DNA of 20,956 nt. It comes from JBGPYM01 sp041493205 (lineage in GTDB: Bacteria; Bacteroidota; Ignavibacteria; UBA10030; UBA6906). Location of the stretch: positions 1 through 20,956 of the forward strand of contig JBGPYM010000020.1 of NCBI GenBank assembly GCA_041493205.1, written 5' to 3'. Positions 7,159-14,958 of this stretch are shown here, piece by piece (position 1 is the stretch's first letter; each line of letters begins with the position of its first letter). The notes below the pieces were generated by a model, which saw only the letters and a program-made list of their open reading frames with translations, made no database searches and had not been told where the DNA came from. The position numbers and the translations under genes are program-made.

Positions 7159-8028
7159 CTAATTCAACCCAAGCACCGGCGGTGGCGGCGGTGGCGGTGG
7201 CGGTGGCGGCTTCGGCGGCTTGGGTGCTGGCGGTGGTGCTGGTGCGGGTTTCGCACCGTTCCCATTGCCATTCGCATTGCCATTCCCATTGCCGTTCCCA
7301 TTCCCATTTCCGTTCCCTTTTCCCTTCGGGCCAGCCCCCACCGGGCCAGGAACAGGCGGCGGCCCCGGAGGCGCAGGCGGGGGGGTCTTCCGGATTTTCT
7401 GGGCGGGCCGGGCAGCAACCCGGAGGTTCTGCGCAGCAAGCCGGGTCTGACTCCAGAGGAAGCTTGAATAGAGCGCATCCTGTTGCCCGGCTTCCACCTG
7501 GTTCCGGTTCCGGTACATGGCGTACGAATTCTGCACCTCGTTCGTTACTTCCACCTTGAAGATCTGGCTCAACTTCCCCTTGCTTACCGGCGTGTTCATC
7601 ATGGAATCATTCCGGTCGTAGTAACGGAGCCGGAGATACGTCAGGACCGCGATCGGATACGGAGCGCCCTGATTCTCCTGGCGGTACAGGTACCGGTCCA
7701 TGGTATTGGGCGTGGCTGCCAGTTCGGAGGTGGACCCGAGATAGAAACTGATGGTGTCGACCTTGGTGAACGGCGGGAGCGACACGCGATAAATGACTTT
7801 ATTGGAATCGGCCTTGACGATGACGCCCATTGAGTCAGGAACGCCGAACCCCATGTTGCGCATCTCGCCGTCGAGGTACATGGAGACGCCGACCGCTGCC
7901 TCCTGCACCATCCGGTCGCCGTGCAGCAACGCCGTATTTTCCAGCGCAGTGTCGTTCGCGCCGAGCATCGTGACCAACAGCATGCCGCCCAGGACTATCG
8001 AAAAGAGAACATCGAGTATGCTTGACAT
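7159..8028 (-). CDS. Pilin-like protein with Gly-Asn and polyproline tail
   Basis: This 289-residue protein begins with a hydrophobic helix (ILDVLFSIVLGGMLLVTML). An exported-looking domain of about 170 residues follows, resembling minor pseudopilin-type proteins (EMRNMGFGVPDSMGVIVKAD, YLRLRYYD, FKVEVTNEVQNSYAMYRNRN). The last 80 residues are low complexity: a Pro-rich linker, an alternating (Gly-Asn)n block of about 12 units, and a run of about 11 Pro before VLGLN. An AGGGGGAT Shine-Dalgarno precedes the ATG. The gap to the upstream gene is 17 nt, so they are probably co-translated. The tail could cross the cell wall or bind a partner; that is speculation. There is no classical prepilin cleavage motif. 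Confidence 0.75.
   Translation of the reverse strand: MSSILDVLFSIVLGGMLLVTMLGANDTALENTALLHGDRMVQEAAVGVSMYLDGEMRNMGFGVPDSMGVIVKADSNKVIYRVSLPPFTKVDTISFYLGSTSELAATPNTMDRYLYRQENQGAPYPIAVLTYLRLRYYDRNDSMMNTPVSKGKLSQIFKVEVTNEVQNSYAMYRNRNQVEAGQQDALYSSFLWSQTRLAAQNLRVAARPAQKIRKTPPPAPPGPPPVPGPVGAGPKGKGNGNGNGNGNGNGNANGNGNGAKPAPAPPPAPKPPKPPPPPPPPPPPVLGLN
7176..7215. repeat. GGC/GGT trinucleotide run coding polyproline
   Basis: The plus strand reads as a run of GGC and GGT triplets. On the minus strand these are CCG/CCA/ACC-type codons giving the polyproline stretch near the C-terminus of the pilin-like protein. Triplet slippage would keep the frame. Confidence 0.8.
7256..7324. repeat. Degenerate 6-bp microsatellite coding (Gly-Asn)n
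   Basis: On the plus strand this is a run of CCATTC/CCATTG/CCGTTC hexamers, which code for alternating Gly and Asn on the minus strand. It lies inside the tail of the gene at 7159-8028. Because the unit is 6 bp, slippage would change tail length without breaking the frame. Confidence 0.85.
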
Positions 8029-8045
8029 CCTATCCCCCTGTCGCC

Positions 8046-8549
8046 TCAGTTAAACTTAAAATATGCCATCGTCGTGAACATGCGAACCGTGTCCCTGGTG
8101 GCCGCGACGTCCACCCTCCAGGTCTTGATGTCGAGCCGCTTGAGATAAGTCTGGACCGACCTGTAATTGATATCCTCCGGATCGACGTAGGAGACCGTAA
8201 AGTCGGACCGGAATATGCCGTTGTTTCCTTCCGCCTGCTCCGTCACGCTGTATTCGTTGAAGTCGTCAAAATCGTCGAACCCTGAAATGTCCACTTCGCC
8301 GTCGGGACCGAGGCTGTTCGGATCGGTAAAACCCGAAGGATCGTAGATCGGATCCTCAATGCTGTTCTCGTCGTAGTTCATTGACTGCGCCGCGTCGAGA
8401 TAGGTCGATGCTATCGTCGTCGCGATGATGAGGTCATGGCTGTCGGACATGTCCTCATTGTTGGCGAGAACGAGATGATTGAAATTGACGAGCACCGTCC
8501 CGAGAAACATGAACGCTGCGATTGACAACATGACCTGTCCCGTATTCAT
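8046..8549 (-). CDS. Single-anchor pilin-like exported protein
   Basis: From the ATG at 8549 the protein has 167 residues. It starts MNTGQVMLSIAAFMFLGTVL, a membrane anchor of the kind seen at the N-terminus of PilV/PilX-like proteins, but without a canonical prepilin peptidase site. An acidic mid-region follows (SMNYDENSIEDPIYDPSG, then VDISGFDDFDDFNEYSV), and then a beta-rich end (KTWRVDVAATRDTVRMFTTM). The frame stays open upstream to 8714, but residues before the chosen start look non-coding and the protein's hydrophobic start fits 8549. A weak purine-rich site (GGGGCAGAGAG) precedes the ATG. It is the first gene of the three-gene run and overlaps no neighbour. A minor pilin or pilus-assembly role is inferred from the context of the three anchors together. 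Confidence 0.7.
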   Translation of the reverse strand: MNTGQVMLSIAAFMFLGTVLVNFNHLVLANNEDMSDSHDLIIATTIASTYLDAAQSMNYDENSIEDPIYDPSGFTDPNSLGPDGEVDISGFDDFDDFNEYSVTEQAEGNNGIFRSDFTVSYVDPEDINYRSVQTYLKRLDIKTWRVDVAATRDTVRMFTTMAYFKFN

Positions 8550-8888
8550 ACTCTCTGCCCCGTGCTGTCTATGGGTGTTGAAATTACATACACATGATAA
8601 ATCATCCTGGCTCATCGAGGCGTGATGGCCGACAAATTCTGATATTTTCCGCGAAATTGAGCCGGATTTCGTGACCGCACGCACACAGGCCTCCAGCGAC
8701 CCCGGAAAACGCATATCCGGATTTTGTGTTACCCATGTGATGAATTACAGTTCAGCGGAAACGAAATGGAGGATATTAAAGAGCGGAGAGGTGCGCTGCC
8801 GAACTCTCGCAATTATTCACGCGCGCAGGAAAATTAAATACGAGTACGGAGTGGGAAGAACCAATCAGCGGAGTAAAATGTCTATTCC
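8550..8888. other. Long AT-richer intergenic region before pilin-like operon
   Basis: These 339 nt separate the TolC-like gene from the pilin-like operon and should hold the promoter of the latter. They are visibly richer in A/T than the flanking genes. I found no convincing sigma70, sigma54 or Bacteroidetes-type (TTTG/TAnnTTTG) promoter and no strong terminator hairpin. A CCGGA/TCCGG dyad lies at about 8701-8720. A short plus-strand ORF spans the region but has no domain or support. Confidence 0.5.
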
Positions 8889-10364
8889 TTATCTGGTGTC
8901 TCCTTGCGCAGTCAGTGCCCTGCCTTCCTCAAAATCATACAGCGTGAGGCGCCGGACACGGAAATAGGTGGTCCAGTAATCCCACAGAGTCTGAATGCTC
9001 GCACGGCGGGCGTTGTCCTTCTCGCTCTGCGCGAGAAAAAGATTCGGGATGTCGATCTTGCCGATCAGGTAGCGCTCCTTGGCCACATCGAACCGGCGCT
9101 GCGCAATGGTGTCTGCCTTCGCCGATACCGCGACCTGCTTCCCGAGAAGATTCAGCCGCGCCGCCTGGTAGAGAACTTCCTGTTCGAAATCGTGCTGCTG
9201 CTGTTCCACCGAGGTCGCGGTCCGCTTCTGGTCGGCCACCGCCGCGTCCACGGCGGAGCTTCCCGCCCCCCAGCGGAAGATCGGGATGCTGAACCCAAGG
9301 CTGAATTGCTGCTGGTTGAGAAGGTTGTGATAGGCGTCGGGAAGCACGGGCGCACGCTGATTGTATCCCATGCTTGCCGTCATCGTGGCGTTGAAGGAGT
9401 TGTCGGATTTTGTCTGCATCACCCTCCGCTCGGCGGTCAGGAGCTGCAACCCGAAGTTCAGGGCGTCACTCCGGTTCTGTCGCGCCTGCCCGAGCGCAAG
9501 TGCCGGATCGATCGCCGATCCCGGGATCCTGCTTGGCGGGAGAAGCATGATGGCGGTTCCCGGCCCGAGGCCGATGGCCACCCGGAGGTTCTCCTCCGAC
9601 CGGTGGAGGCCCACATTCGCGTTTTCGAGCTGCGTCTGCGCATTCAGAAATGCCAGCTCGCTCTGCAGGAGGTCGTTTTCCGCTATCTTCCCCACGTTGT
9701 ACCGCCCCGTGGAGATCTTGTAGAGCGTGTCGTTGATTGCCAGGTTCAACGACGCGTTCGCGGAGTTCATCAGCGCCAGGTACAGCTCGAAGAATTTGTT
9801 GGTGATGTCGAGCGCGCAATCCTCCATGTCCTCCGCAAACTCCCGTGACGCCATCCTGTAGCGGAGATCCCGGTCTTCCTGGTCCCAGCGCATCGTGTTG
9901 ATCTGAAACAGAGGCTGCCGCAGCATCATGGTCAGGGGGGTGGACCGGTAGTACTGCGATTTCGTCTCCATCAGATCGATCCGGTTCAGGCCGGACGAAA
10001 GGGAAAACTCCCCTCCGGTCAGCGGGATTCTCTGCGTGAGCGAGAGACTGACCGATGAGCTTGCCTGGCTCTGTGGGGTGAACGCCGTGGTCCCGTCGGG
10101 AAGGATGATGGGGTTGATGGAGCGGGAATACCCTGGCACTTCCCCGGACAGGGACAGCTGGGGATAGTTCGCCGAGGTAAAGGAGTGATACCCGGATTCC
10201 TTGCTTTCAAAGGCGCTGCGTGCCATCGCTCCCGAGGGGCCCTCGGCCCGGGCACGCAGTATGCACTGCTGCAACGTCATGGACACCGTGTCGACCTGTG
10301 CCGCGGCTGTCCCGCTCACCCCCGACAGGAGGATGGTCAGCAGAAAGGGGCGTAGTCGGTTCAT
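8889..10364 (-). CDS. TolC-family outer-membrane efflux protein
   Basis: This is a 491-residue protein with a signal peptide (MNRLRPFLLTILLSGVSGTA, cleavage near AAAQ) and the two-fold repeat of outer-membrane efflux proteins. The start MTLQQCILRARAEGPSGAMA, the central SELAFLNAQTQLENANVGLH, and the second-half YLIGKIDIPNLFLAQSEKDN are typical of the long alpha-helical barrel. It should form the outer-membrane channel for the adaptor and permease encoded immediately upstream. An alternative in-frame ATG lies at 10379; neither start has a Shine-Dalgarno, and I chose the one that begins the signal peptide. Only about 16-31 nt separate it from the permease stop, so translational coupling is likely. 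Two stop codons (TAA, then in-frame TAG) end the gene. Confidence 0.92.
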   Translation of the reverse strand: MNRLRPFLLTILLSGVSGTAAAQVDTVSMTLQQCILRARAEGPSGAMARSAFESKESGYHSFTSANYPQLSLSGEVPGYSRSINPIILPDGTTAFTPQSQASSSVSLSLTQRIPLTGGEFSLSSGLNRIDLMETKSQYYRSTPLTMMLRQPLFQINTMRWDQEDRDLRYRMASREFAEDMEDCALDITNKFFELYLALMNSANASLNLAINDTLYKISTGRYNVGKIAENDLLQSELAFLNAQTQLENANVGLHRSEENLRVAIGLGPGTAIMLLPPSRIPGSAIDPALALGQARQNRSDALNFGLQLLTAERRVMQTKSDNSFNATMTASMGYNQRAPVLPDAYHNLLNQQQFSLGFSIPIFRWGAGSSAVDAAVADQKRTATSVEQQQHDFEQEVLYQAARLNLLGKQVAVSAKADTIAQRRFDVAKERYLIGKIDIPNLFLAQSEKDNARRASIQTLWDYWTTYFRVRRLTLYDFEEGRALTAQGDTR

Positions 10365-10395
10365 GGGCGGGAGATGCATATGCGTTCGCGTGAAA

Positions 10396-11745
10396 TCATT
10401 CGTACCGGAGACAGACCACGACGTCCTGGCTGGCCGCCCGGCGGGCAGGGAAAAAGCCGAATGCGATGCCGATCGAAATCGATATGATAAAGGAGAGCAG
10501 GACGGAAAAAAGCGTGATAATAGTCAGGACGCCCGCCAGATGTTGTATGGCAAAACTGAGTCCGACGCCCAGCAGCACCCCGATCACGCCCCCCGTCACG
10601 CTGATCATCGTTGCTTCGCCCAGGAACTGCAGAGCGATGTCCCGTTTCGTTGCGCCGGTGGCGCGCCGGATGCCGATTTCCCTCGTCCGCTCGATGACGG
10701 ACGCTAGCATGATGTTCATGATGCCGATGCCGCCCACGATAAGGGATATCGACGCGATCGCCCCCAGAACAATGTTGAAAATCTCCCGGGTCCGCTGTGC
10801 CTGCCGCAAGAGCTGCTCGGGCACGGTAACCTGGAAATCCACAACCTGGTTGTGACGCCGCTGGAGCATCCGGCTGATCACCTCCGCGAGACCCGGCATC
10901 CGGTCAGCGTCCGCGACGCGCACCACGAGACGGTCCAGCTGGTGATAATTCAGGGGCTTCTTCGACTCCGTGTTGGCATTGTCGTCCGATCCTGTCTGCC
11001 GTGCCGCCTGCTGGACGGCGAGCTTCGTGACGAGAGACCGGTTCTTGTACCGGAGCAGCACGGTGCTCACCGGCGTGTACACGTCATAGTTGTAGTCGCG
11101 CAGCCCCAGGTGCTGGATGTTGTCCTTGCTGATTCTCCGCTCGCGCATCACGCCGATCACCGTCAGCCAGAGGCTGCCGCATTTGATCTTCCCGCCGATC
11201 GGGTCCTCGCGGGCAAAAAACTTCGCCTTGATCCCGAACCCGATGACGGCGACCGGCGAGGCGAGCTCGACGTTCTTCCGGGAGAAAATCTGCCCCCGCT
11301 CGAGTTCAAAATCGGTGGTGGCAAAATAGGTCGAATCAACGCCGACGAGCTTGCTGGAACGCTTGAGCCCCTCACGGAGCACCATGGTTTCTACGACCAC
11401 CTCGGGACTGACGAAGTCGACGCCGGGGATCGTGGACTGAATCCCCACCGCGTCCTGCAGCGTCAGCCCGGGGGTGAATCGTTTCTTTTCCGTTCGTTTT
11501 GCCAGGTTATCATCTTCGACCTTCCCCTCTTCCTGCTCGATGACGGGCGTAATGATGATGTTATTCGTGCCGAGCAGCTTCATCTGTTCGAGAATCTCCT
11601 GCTTGGCCCCCGTCCCGACGGCAAGCATGGAAATGACCGACCCCACCCCGAAGACAATCCCGAGCGACGTCAGCATCGCCCGCAGCTTGTTGTGGGTGAT
11701 CGCTTCCAGTGCAATGCGCAGGCTCTGAGCCAGGTGCTGTAGCAT
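10396..11745 (-). CDS. MacB/FtsX-type ABC permease, no ATPase domain
   Basis: The 449 residues form a MacB-type permease: transmembrane helix 1 (about 18-45, LRAMLTSLGIVFGVGSVISM), a large periplasmic domain (about 50-320), then three C-terminal helices. The FtsX signature is GGIGIMNIMLASVIERTREI, followed by GIRRATGATKRDI. The family couples ATP hydrolysis in the cytoplasm to extrusion of substrates from the periplasm through TolC. No Walker A, signature or Walker B motif occurs in this protein, and no ABC ATPase gene lies anywhere in the window, so the partner must be encoded elsewhere. The start follows a GGGGT site. It sits between the MacA-like gene (38 nt gap) and the TolC-like gene. 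Confidence 0.92.
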   Translation of the reverse strand: MLQHLAQSLRIALEAITHNKLRAMLTSLGIVFGVGSVISMLAVGTGAKQEILEQMKLLGTNNIIITPVIEQEEGKVEDDNLAKRTEKKRFTPGLTLQDAVGIQSTIPGVDFVSPEVVVETMVLREGLKRSSKLVGVDSTYFATTDFELERGQIFSRKNVELASPVAVIGFGIKAKFFAREDPIGGKIKCGSLWLTVIGVMRERRISKDNIQHLGLRDYNYDVYTPVSTVLLRYKNRSLVTKLAVQQAARQTGSDDNANTESKKPLNYHQLDRLVVRVADADRMPGLAEVISRMLQRRHNQVVDFQVTVPEQLLRQAQRTREIFNIVLGAIASISLIVGGIGIMNIMLASVIERTREIGIRRATGATKRDIALQFLGEATMISVTGGVIGVLLGVGLSFAIQHLAGVLTIITLFSVLLSFIISISIGIAFGFFPARRAASQDVVVCLRYE

Positions 11746-11783
11746 GAGACCCCGGGGTTGAACGAATGGTGCACCGCGTCCCG

Positions 11784-13103
11784 CTAGGGCGCCGCGGCGA
11801 GTGACACCAGTTTGAGCTTTGCCGATTCCGGCGGCGTGGTGAGCAACAGCTCGTCATCCTCTGCAATGCCGCTCTGCACCACGGCCGCGTTCTCGTTCAT
11901 GAGGCCAAGCTTGATCTGCTGCTTCACGATGCCCGACCCGTTCTTCTTGAACACGAACGTGACCGCCCCTTCCGTATGGACACACTCGAGGGGGATGGAC
12001 AACACGCTGTCAACCTTCGCGACCAGGATTTCGTTGGCCGTCGTCATCGCGGGGCGGAGCGTGGTGTCCGCCTCGTTCACTTTGATCCGGACTTCAAACA
12101 CCTTGGAATCGGAATTCGGCCGCTGCTCGCCGATGTTTGCCACGTTCGTGACCGTGCCCGTGAGCACCTTGTTCGGATCTGCGTCGAGCTTGAGCTTGAC
12201 CTTCTGCGCGAGCGCGATTTTCTGTATGTCCACTTCGTTGACGTACGTGATGGACTCCATTTCGCGCAGATCGGGGAGCGTGGCCACGGTCGGATCCCAC
12301 GAATTGATGGTGCTCCCGACCACCTTCTTCTTGCCGTTCCACTCGCGCGCGTACACCACCATGCCGTCCGCGGGCGCCTTGATGGTGAATTCCTGCATCG
12401 TCTTCTGATACAGGTCGAGCCGCTGGCGCTCTTTCTGAAGATCCGCGTCCGCAGCCTGCGCTTTTGCTATCGCCTGCTTGGTTTTGGTGACGTAATTCTT
12501 CTTGGCCTGTTCATACGTGCGCAGGGCACGCTCATAATCGATTTCCGCCTGCCGGCGCATCGCCGGGGCTTCGTAGGCCGACTGTTCCATGACGAGCCGT
12601 TTCTCCTCCCGCGTATAGGAGAGATTGACGAGTTCGTCCCGCGCCTGGGAAAGCGCAAGCGCGCTATCGAGCTTCGTCTGGAGGTACTGCGCGTCGAGTT
12701 TCTGCACGGAGAGCTGCGAGTCCTTGAACTTCCCGGTGATTTCCGACTTGTCGAGGTCCGCGACAAAATCCCCCTTTTTGACCACCGTGCCCTCGGCGAT
12801 GATGTTCGTGAGCTTCATCTGCCAGATGTATGCGGCGCGCGCGTTTTCCGGACCCATGATGTTGATCGAATTCTTTGCCTGAAGTTCTCCGGTGGTCGTC
12901 ACGGTGACGAGGAACAGCCCCTTGGACGGCGTCACGAGCACGTCCGAGCGCGCCACAGTGCCGCCTGATGAGAAAAACCAGATCATACACACCAGGAGAA
13001 ACGCCGCAATGGCATAGGGGAGATACGGCCACCTCGCGAACACGGCTGCGAGTTTGGGCCAGCGGGAAAGCAGGGATTCAGGAATGGGGGGAAGTCGGCG
13101 CAT
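11784..13103 (-). CDS. MacA/HlyD-type periplasmic adaptor protein
   Basis: From the ATG at 13103 the protein has 439 residues. It begins with a cytoplasmic stretch and one transmembrane helix (about residues 28-45, LPYAIAAFLLVCMIWFF). The barrel-sandwich and hairpin of an RND/MacA-type adaptor follow: GELQAKNSINIMGPENA, VVKKGDFVADLDKSEI, a long coiled-coil hairpin (about 105-225) and the return strand FTIKAPADGMVVYAREW. The end is the beta-barrel and membrane-proximal part. It should bridge the permease and the TolC-like channel. A GTG in frame at 13142 is possible, but the ATG has GAGGG about 9 nt upstream. This is the first gene of the efflux operon, about 155 nt downstream of a predicted promoter. 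Confidence 0.9.
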   Translation of the reverse strand: MRRLPPIPESLLSRWPKLAAVFARWPYLPYAIAAFLLVCMIWFFSSGGTVARSDVLVTPSKGLFLVTVTTTGELQAKNSINIMGPENARAAYIWQMKLTNIIAEGTVVKKGDFVADLDKSEITGKFKDSQLSVQKLDAQYLQTKLDSALALSQARDELVNLSYTREEKRLVMEQSAYEAPAMRRQAEIDYERALRTYEQAKKNYVTKTKQAIAKAQAADADLQKERQRLDLYQKTMQEFTIKAPADGMVVYAREWNGKKKVVGSTINSWDPTVATLPDLREMESITYVNEVDIQKIALAQKVKLKLDADPNKVLTGTVTNVANIGEQRPNSDSKVFEVRIKVNEADTTLRPAMTTANEILVAKVDSVLSIPLECVHTEGAVTFVFKKNGSGIVKQQIKLGLMNENAAVVQSGIAEDDELLLTTPPESAKLKLVSLAAAP

Positions 13104-13250
13104 GGTGGTGACCCTCGCTGCAAATGACAGCCGCTGGCTCACACGGTGACGGGTGCGTTACACCGGGGAGCCTGTGGGTGGAAGAACGACGGAAAGGAGT
13201 CAGCGCTCCCGGGGGGTAGAGGCTGGGGGTCCGGATTCGATGGCGTGCAG

Positions 13251-13263
13251 ATAGCTCTGCTAT
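13251..13263. promoter_or_regulatory. Small dyad next to predicted transcription start
   Basis: ATAGC-TCT-GCTAT is a perfect 5-bp dyad with a 3-nt centre. It lies just downstream of the predicted -10 of the efflux promoter, over the expected transcription start. It could be an operator, but its short length makes chance likely. Confidence 0.3.
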
Positions 13264-13265
13264 GG

Positions 13266-13294
13266 AAGGTACAGCGGCAGGATCAATTTGTCAA
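13266..13294 (-). promoter_or_regulatory. Sigma70-type promoter of the efflux operon
   Basis: On the minus strand a consensus -35 (TTGACA, 13294-13289) is separated by 17 nt from a -10-like TACCTT (13271-13266). Transcription would start near 13259, giving a leader of about 155 nt before the adaptor ATG at 13103. A perfect inverted repeat lies immediately upstream of the -35. Confidence 0.65.
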
Positions 13295-13296
13295 CA

Positions 13297-13345
13297 ACGT
13301 GAATGCGCCCCGGGGAGAGGTGCCCGTTGCGGACCGCATTCACGT
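13297..13345. promoter_or_regulatory. 11-bp perfect inverted repeat upstream of efflux promoter
   Basis: ACGTGAATGCG (13297-13307) and CGCATTCACGT (13335-13345) are exact reverse complements separated by 27 nt. The element sits between the RSAM2 stop codon (13364) and the -35 of the efflux promoter, 3 nt from it. It may be a two-site operator for a dimeric regulator. It may instead be a long hairpin acting as a terminator after RSAM2, though it lacks a clear U tract. Confidence 0.6.
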
Positions 13346-13363
13346 ATCCCGGGAGAGCCCGCC

Positions 13364-14929
13364 TCAGACGGCGACGCGGACCTCCACCGGTACCGCAGCC
13401 CCTTCGCGCGTTGACTTCAGATATGCGTTGGGGTCGTGCTCCATCGCCCCTGCGGGCAGCCAGTGCCACATCGTGCCCATCTCTTTCCGGACACGGTCGA
13501 CGTAGAACTGCGGGACCGTGGACGTCTGGCGTTCGAAAAAGGGCCGGAACTCGGGGTCCGTCAGTAGACGGCGGCGGATCTCCGTGTAATAGTGAATACG
13601 GCCGTACCCTTCCGATGAAAGCGCGCGAACCAGATTCAACCACTTGGGAATGACGGTCTTGGTCGCAAGCGCCCTCCGCATCATCGCCCGGGGAGAGAAC
13701 GAATACCGGGTGAGGTCGATGACGCGCTCATAGAATGCGGGCCACGCGTAGTTCTTCGGCTTGATGTTCATCGCGCCGTTGTTGTTCAGGAAATGGAACG
13801 GGAACGGGATGACCCGGCCCTCCTCCTGGTACTGAAGGTTCAAGGGGGCCGCCTGACCGAAGGCGGAAAGAAGCGAGTATCCGGGGAATGCCCCCGGCGT
13901 GAGGTCGATGAACCGCTTGGTCAGTTCGAACGGTTCATTCCCTTCGTCCACATCAAGACCCAGGACAAAATTCGACTGGAGATACGGAATGTACCGGAGG
14001 ATCATGTTCACGTGATCGGACACCTCCCGCACCTTGTCGATCCCCCGCAGCTTGCCGGTGTGCGACTTCTCTCCCATGTCATACCATGATTCGATCCCGG
14101 GCAGAAGCGCCTTGAACCCGTTCCGTTTCATCCGGACGAGGTGGGCCTCGGAAAGAAGGGAAAGGCTGCTCTCGGCGGCGAAATCAATCCGCCCCGGCGC
14201 CACCACTTCTTCTATGGCGCCCATCACGTGGTTGAACTGAACGCCGAAATTCGGATCGTGAAACGCGACCAGCGGCCGCTTGAACTTCGTCAGGAGGAAC
14301 GTGAGATCTTCCTTCATGACATCCAGGTCCAGCGGCTGGAAGGGAACGACGGAATCGATGCAGAAGCTGCATTGATACGGACACCCCAGGCTTCCGAGCA
14401 TCGGGACCATCTTGAGGAGCGGGGCTTTTTTCAATGTCGGTTCGATGAACTGCCACCGCTCGCGAACACCGGGGAGGGCAAGGGGCTGGCCGGCGGAAGA
14501 AATTCGGACGCCCATCGGACGATTGGGAGCGCAGTCGGTCAGCACCTCGTGAATGACGGCTTTGTCGGTGAAGCCAAGGACGTAATCGAAATACTTCTGG
14601 GCATCCTGCGGGTAGCACCGGGCGTGCGGGCCGCCCAGGACGGTCACGGCACCGCGCGATCGGAACTGGGCGCTCAGAGCGTACGCAAGCTGCGCGGCCT
14701 CCGAAAAGGCGCCGATGAATACCATGTCGACGCTCTCAGGCAGCTGTTCTGCCAGATCTTCAAGCCCCGTGTAGCAGAGATAGGTGACCTCGTGCCCTTC
14801 TTCCTGGCACCAGACGCCGATCACCTGCGGCATGATGCTCGCAAGATTCGCATGCATGACACGCGCCCACATCGAACGCGTGGGTGACTTGCTGACGAGG
14901 TCGATGATCCCGATGTGCAGCCTTCGCAT
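13364..14929 (-). CDS. Cobalamin-type radical SAM protein (RSAM2)
   Basis: This is a 521-residue B12-binding radical SAM protein. Residues 1-165 form the Rossmann-type B12-binding domain, with HIGIIDLVSKSPTR, VDMVFIGAFSEAAQLAYAL and VTVLGGPHARCYP. The core has C183-x3-C187-x2-C190 (LGCPYQCSFC) for the cluster, then VAFHDPNFGVQF, LLPGIESWYDMGEKS and NFVLGLDVDEGNEP. The C-terminal part (about 370-521) is family specific and unassigned. It resembles RSAM1 in architecture but is about 140 residues shorter. A GGAG site 6 nt upstream supports the ATG at 14929. It follows the receiver-like fragment by 29 nt and RR2 further upstream, and lies just before the efflux operon. The reaction and substrate cannot be told from sequence. 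Confidence 0.88.
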   Translation of the reverse strand: MRRLHIGIIDLVSKSPTRSMWARVMHANLASIMPQVIGVWCQEEGHEVTYLCYTGLEDLAEQLPESVDMVFIGAFSEAAQLAYALSAQFRSRGAVTVLGGPHARCYPQDAQKYFDYVLGFTDKAVIHEVLTDCAPNRPMGVRISSAGQPLALPGVRERWQFIEPTLKKAPLLKMVPMLGSLGCPYQCSFCIDSVVPFQPLDLDVMKEDLTFLLTKFKRPLVAFHDPNFGVQFNHVMGAIEEVVAPGRIDFAAESSLSLLSEAHLVRMKRNGFKALLPGIESWYDMGEKSHTGKLRGIDKVREVSDHVNMILRYIPYLQSNFVLGLDVDEGNEPFELTKRFIDLTPGAFPGYSLLSAFGQAAPLNLQYQEEGRVIPFPFHFLNNNGAMNIKPKNYAWPAFYERVIDLTRYSFSPRAMMRRALATKTVIPKWLNLVRALSSEGYGRIHYYTEIRRRLLTDPEFRPFFERQTSTVPQFYVDRVRKEMGTMWHWLPAGAMEHDPNAYLKSTREGAAVPVEVRVAV

Positions 14930-14958
14930 GGTGTGCTCCGGAAGTGTTGCGTTGAGGG

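Noticed and set aside
8671..8967. Plus-strand 98-aa ORF in the intergenic region
   Set aside because: No domain or coding character, and it runs into the TolC-like gene on the opposite strand.
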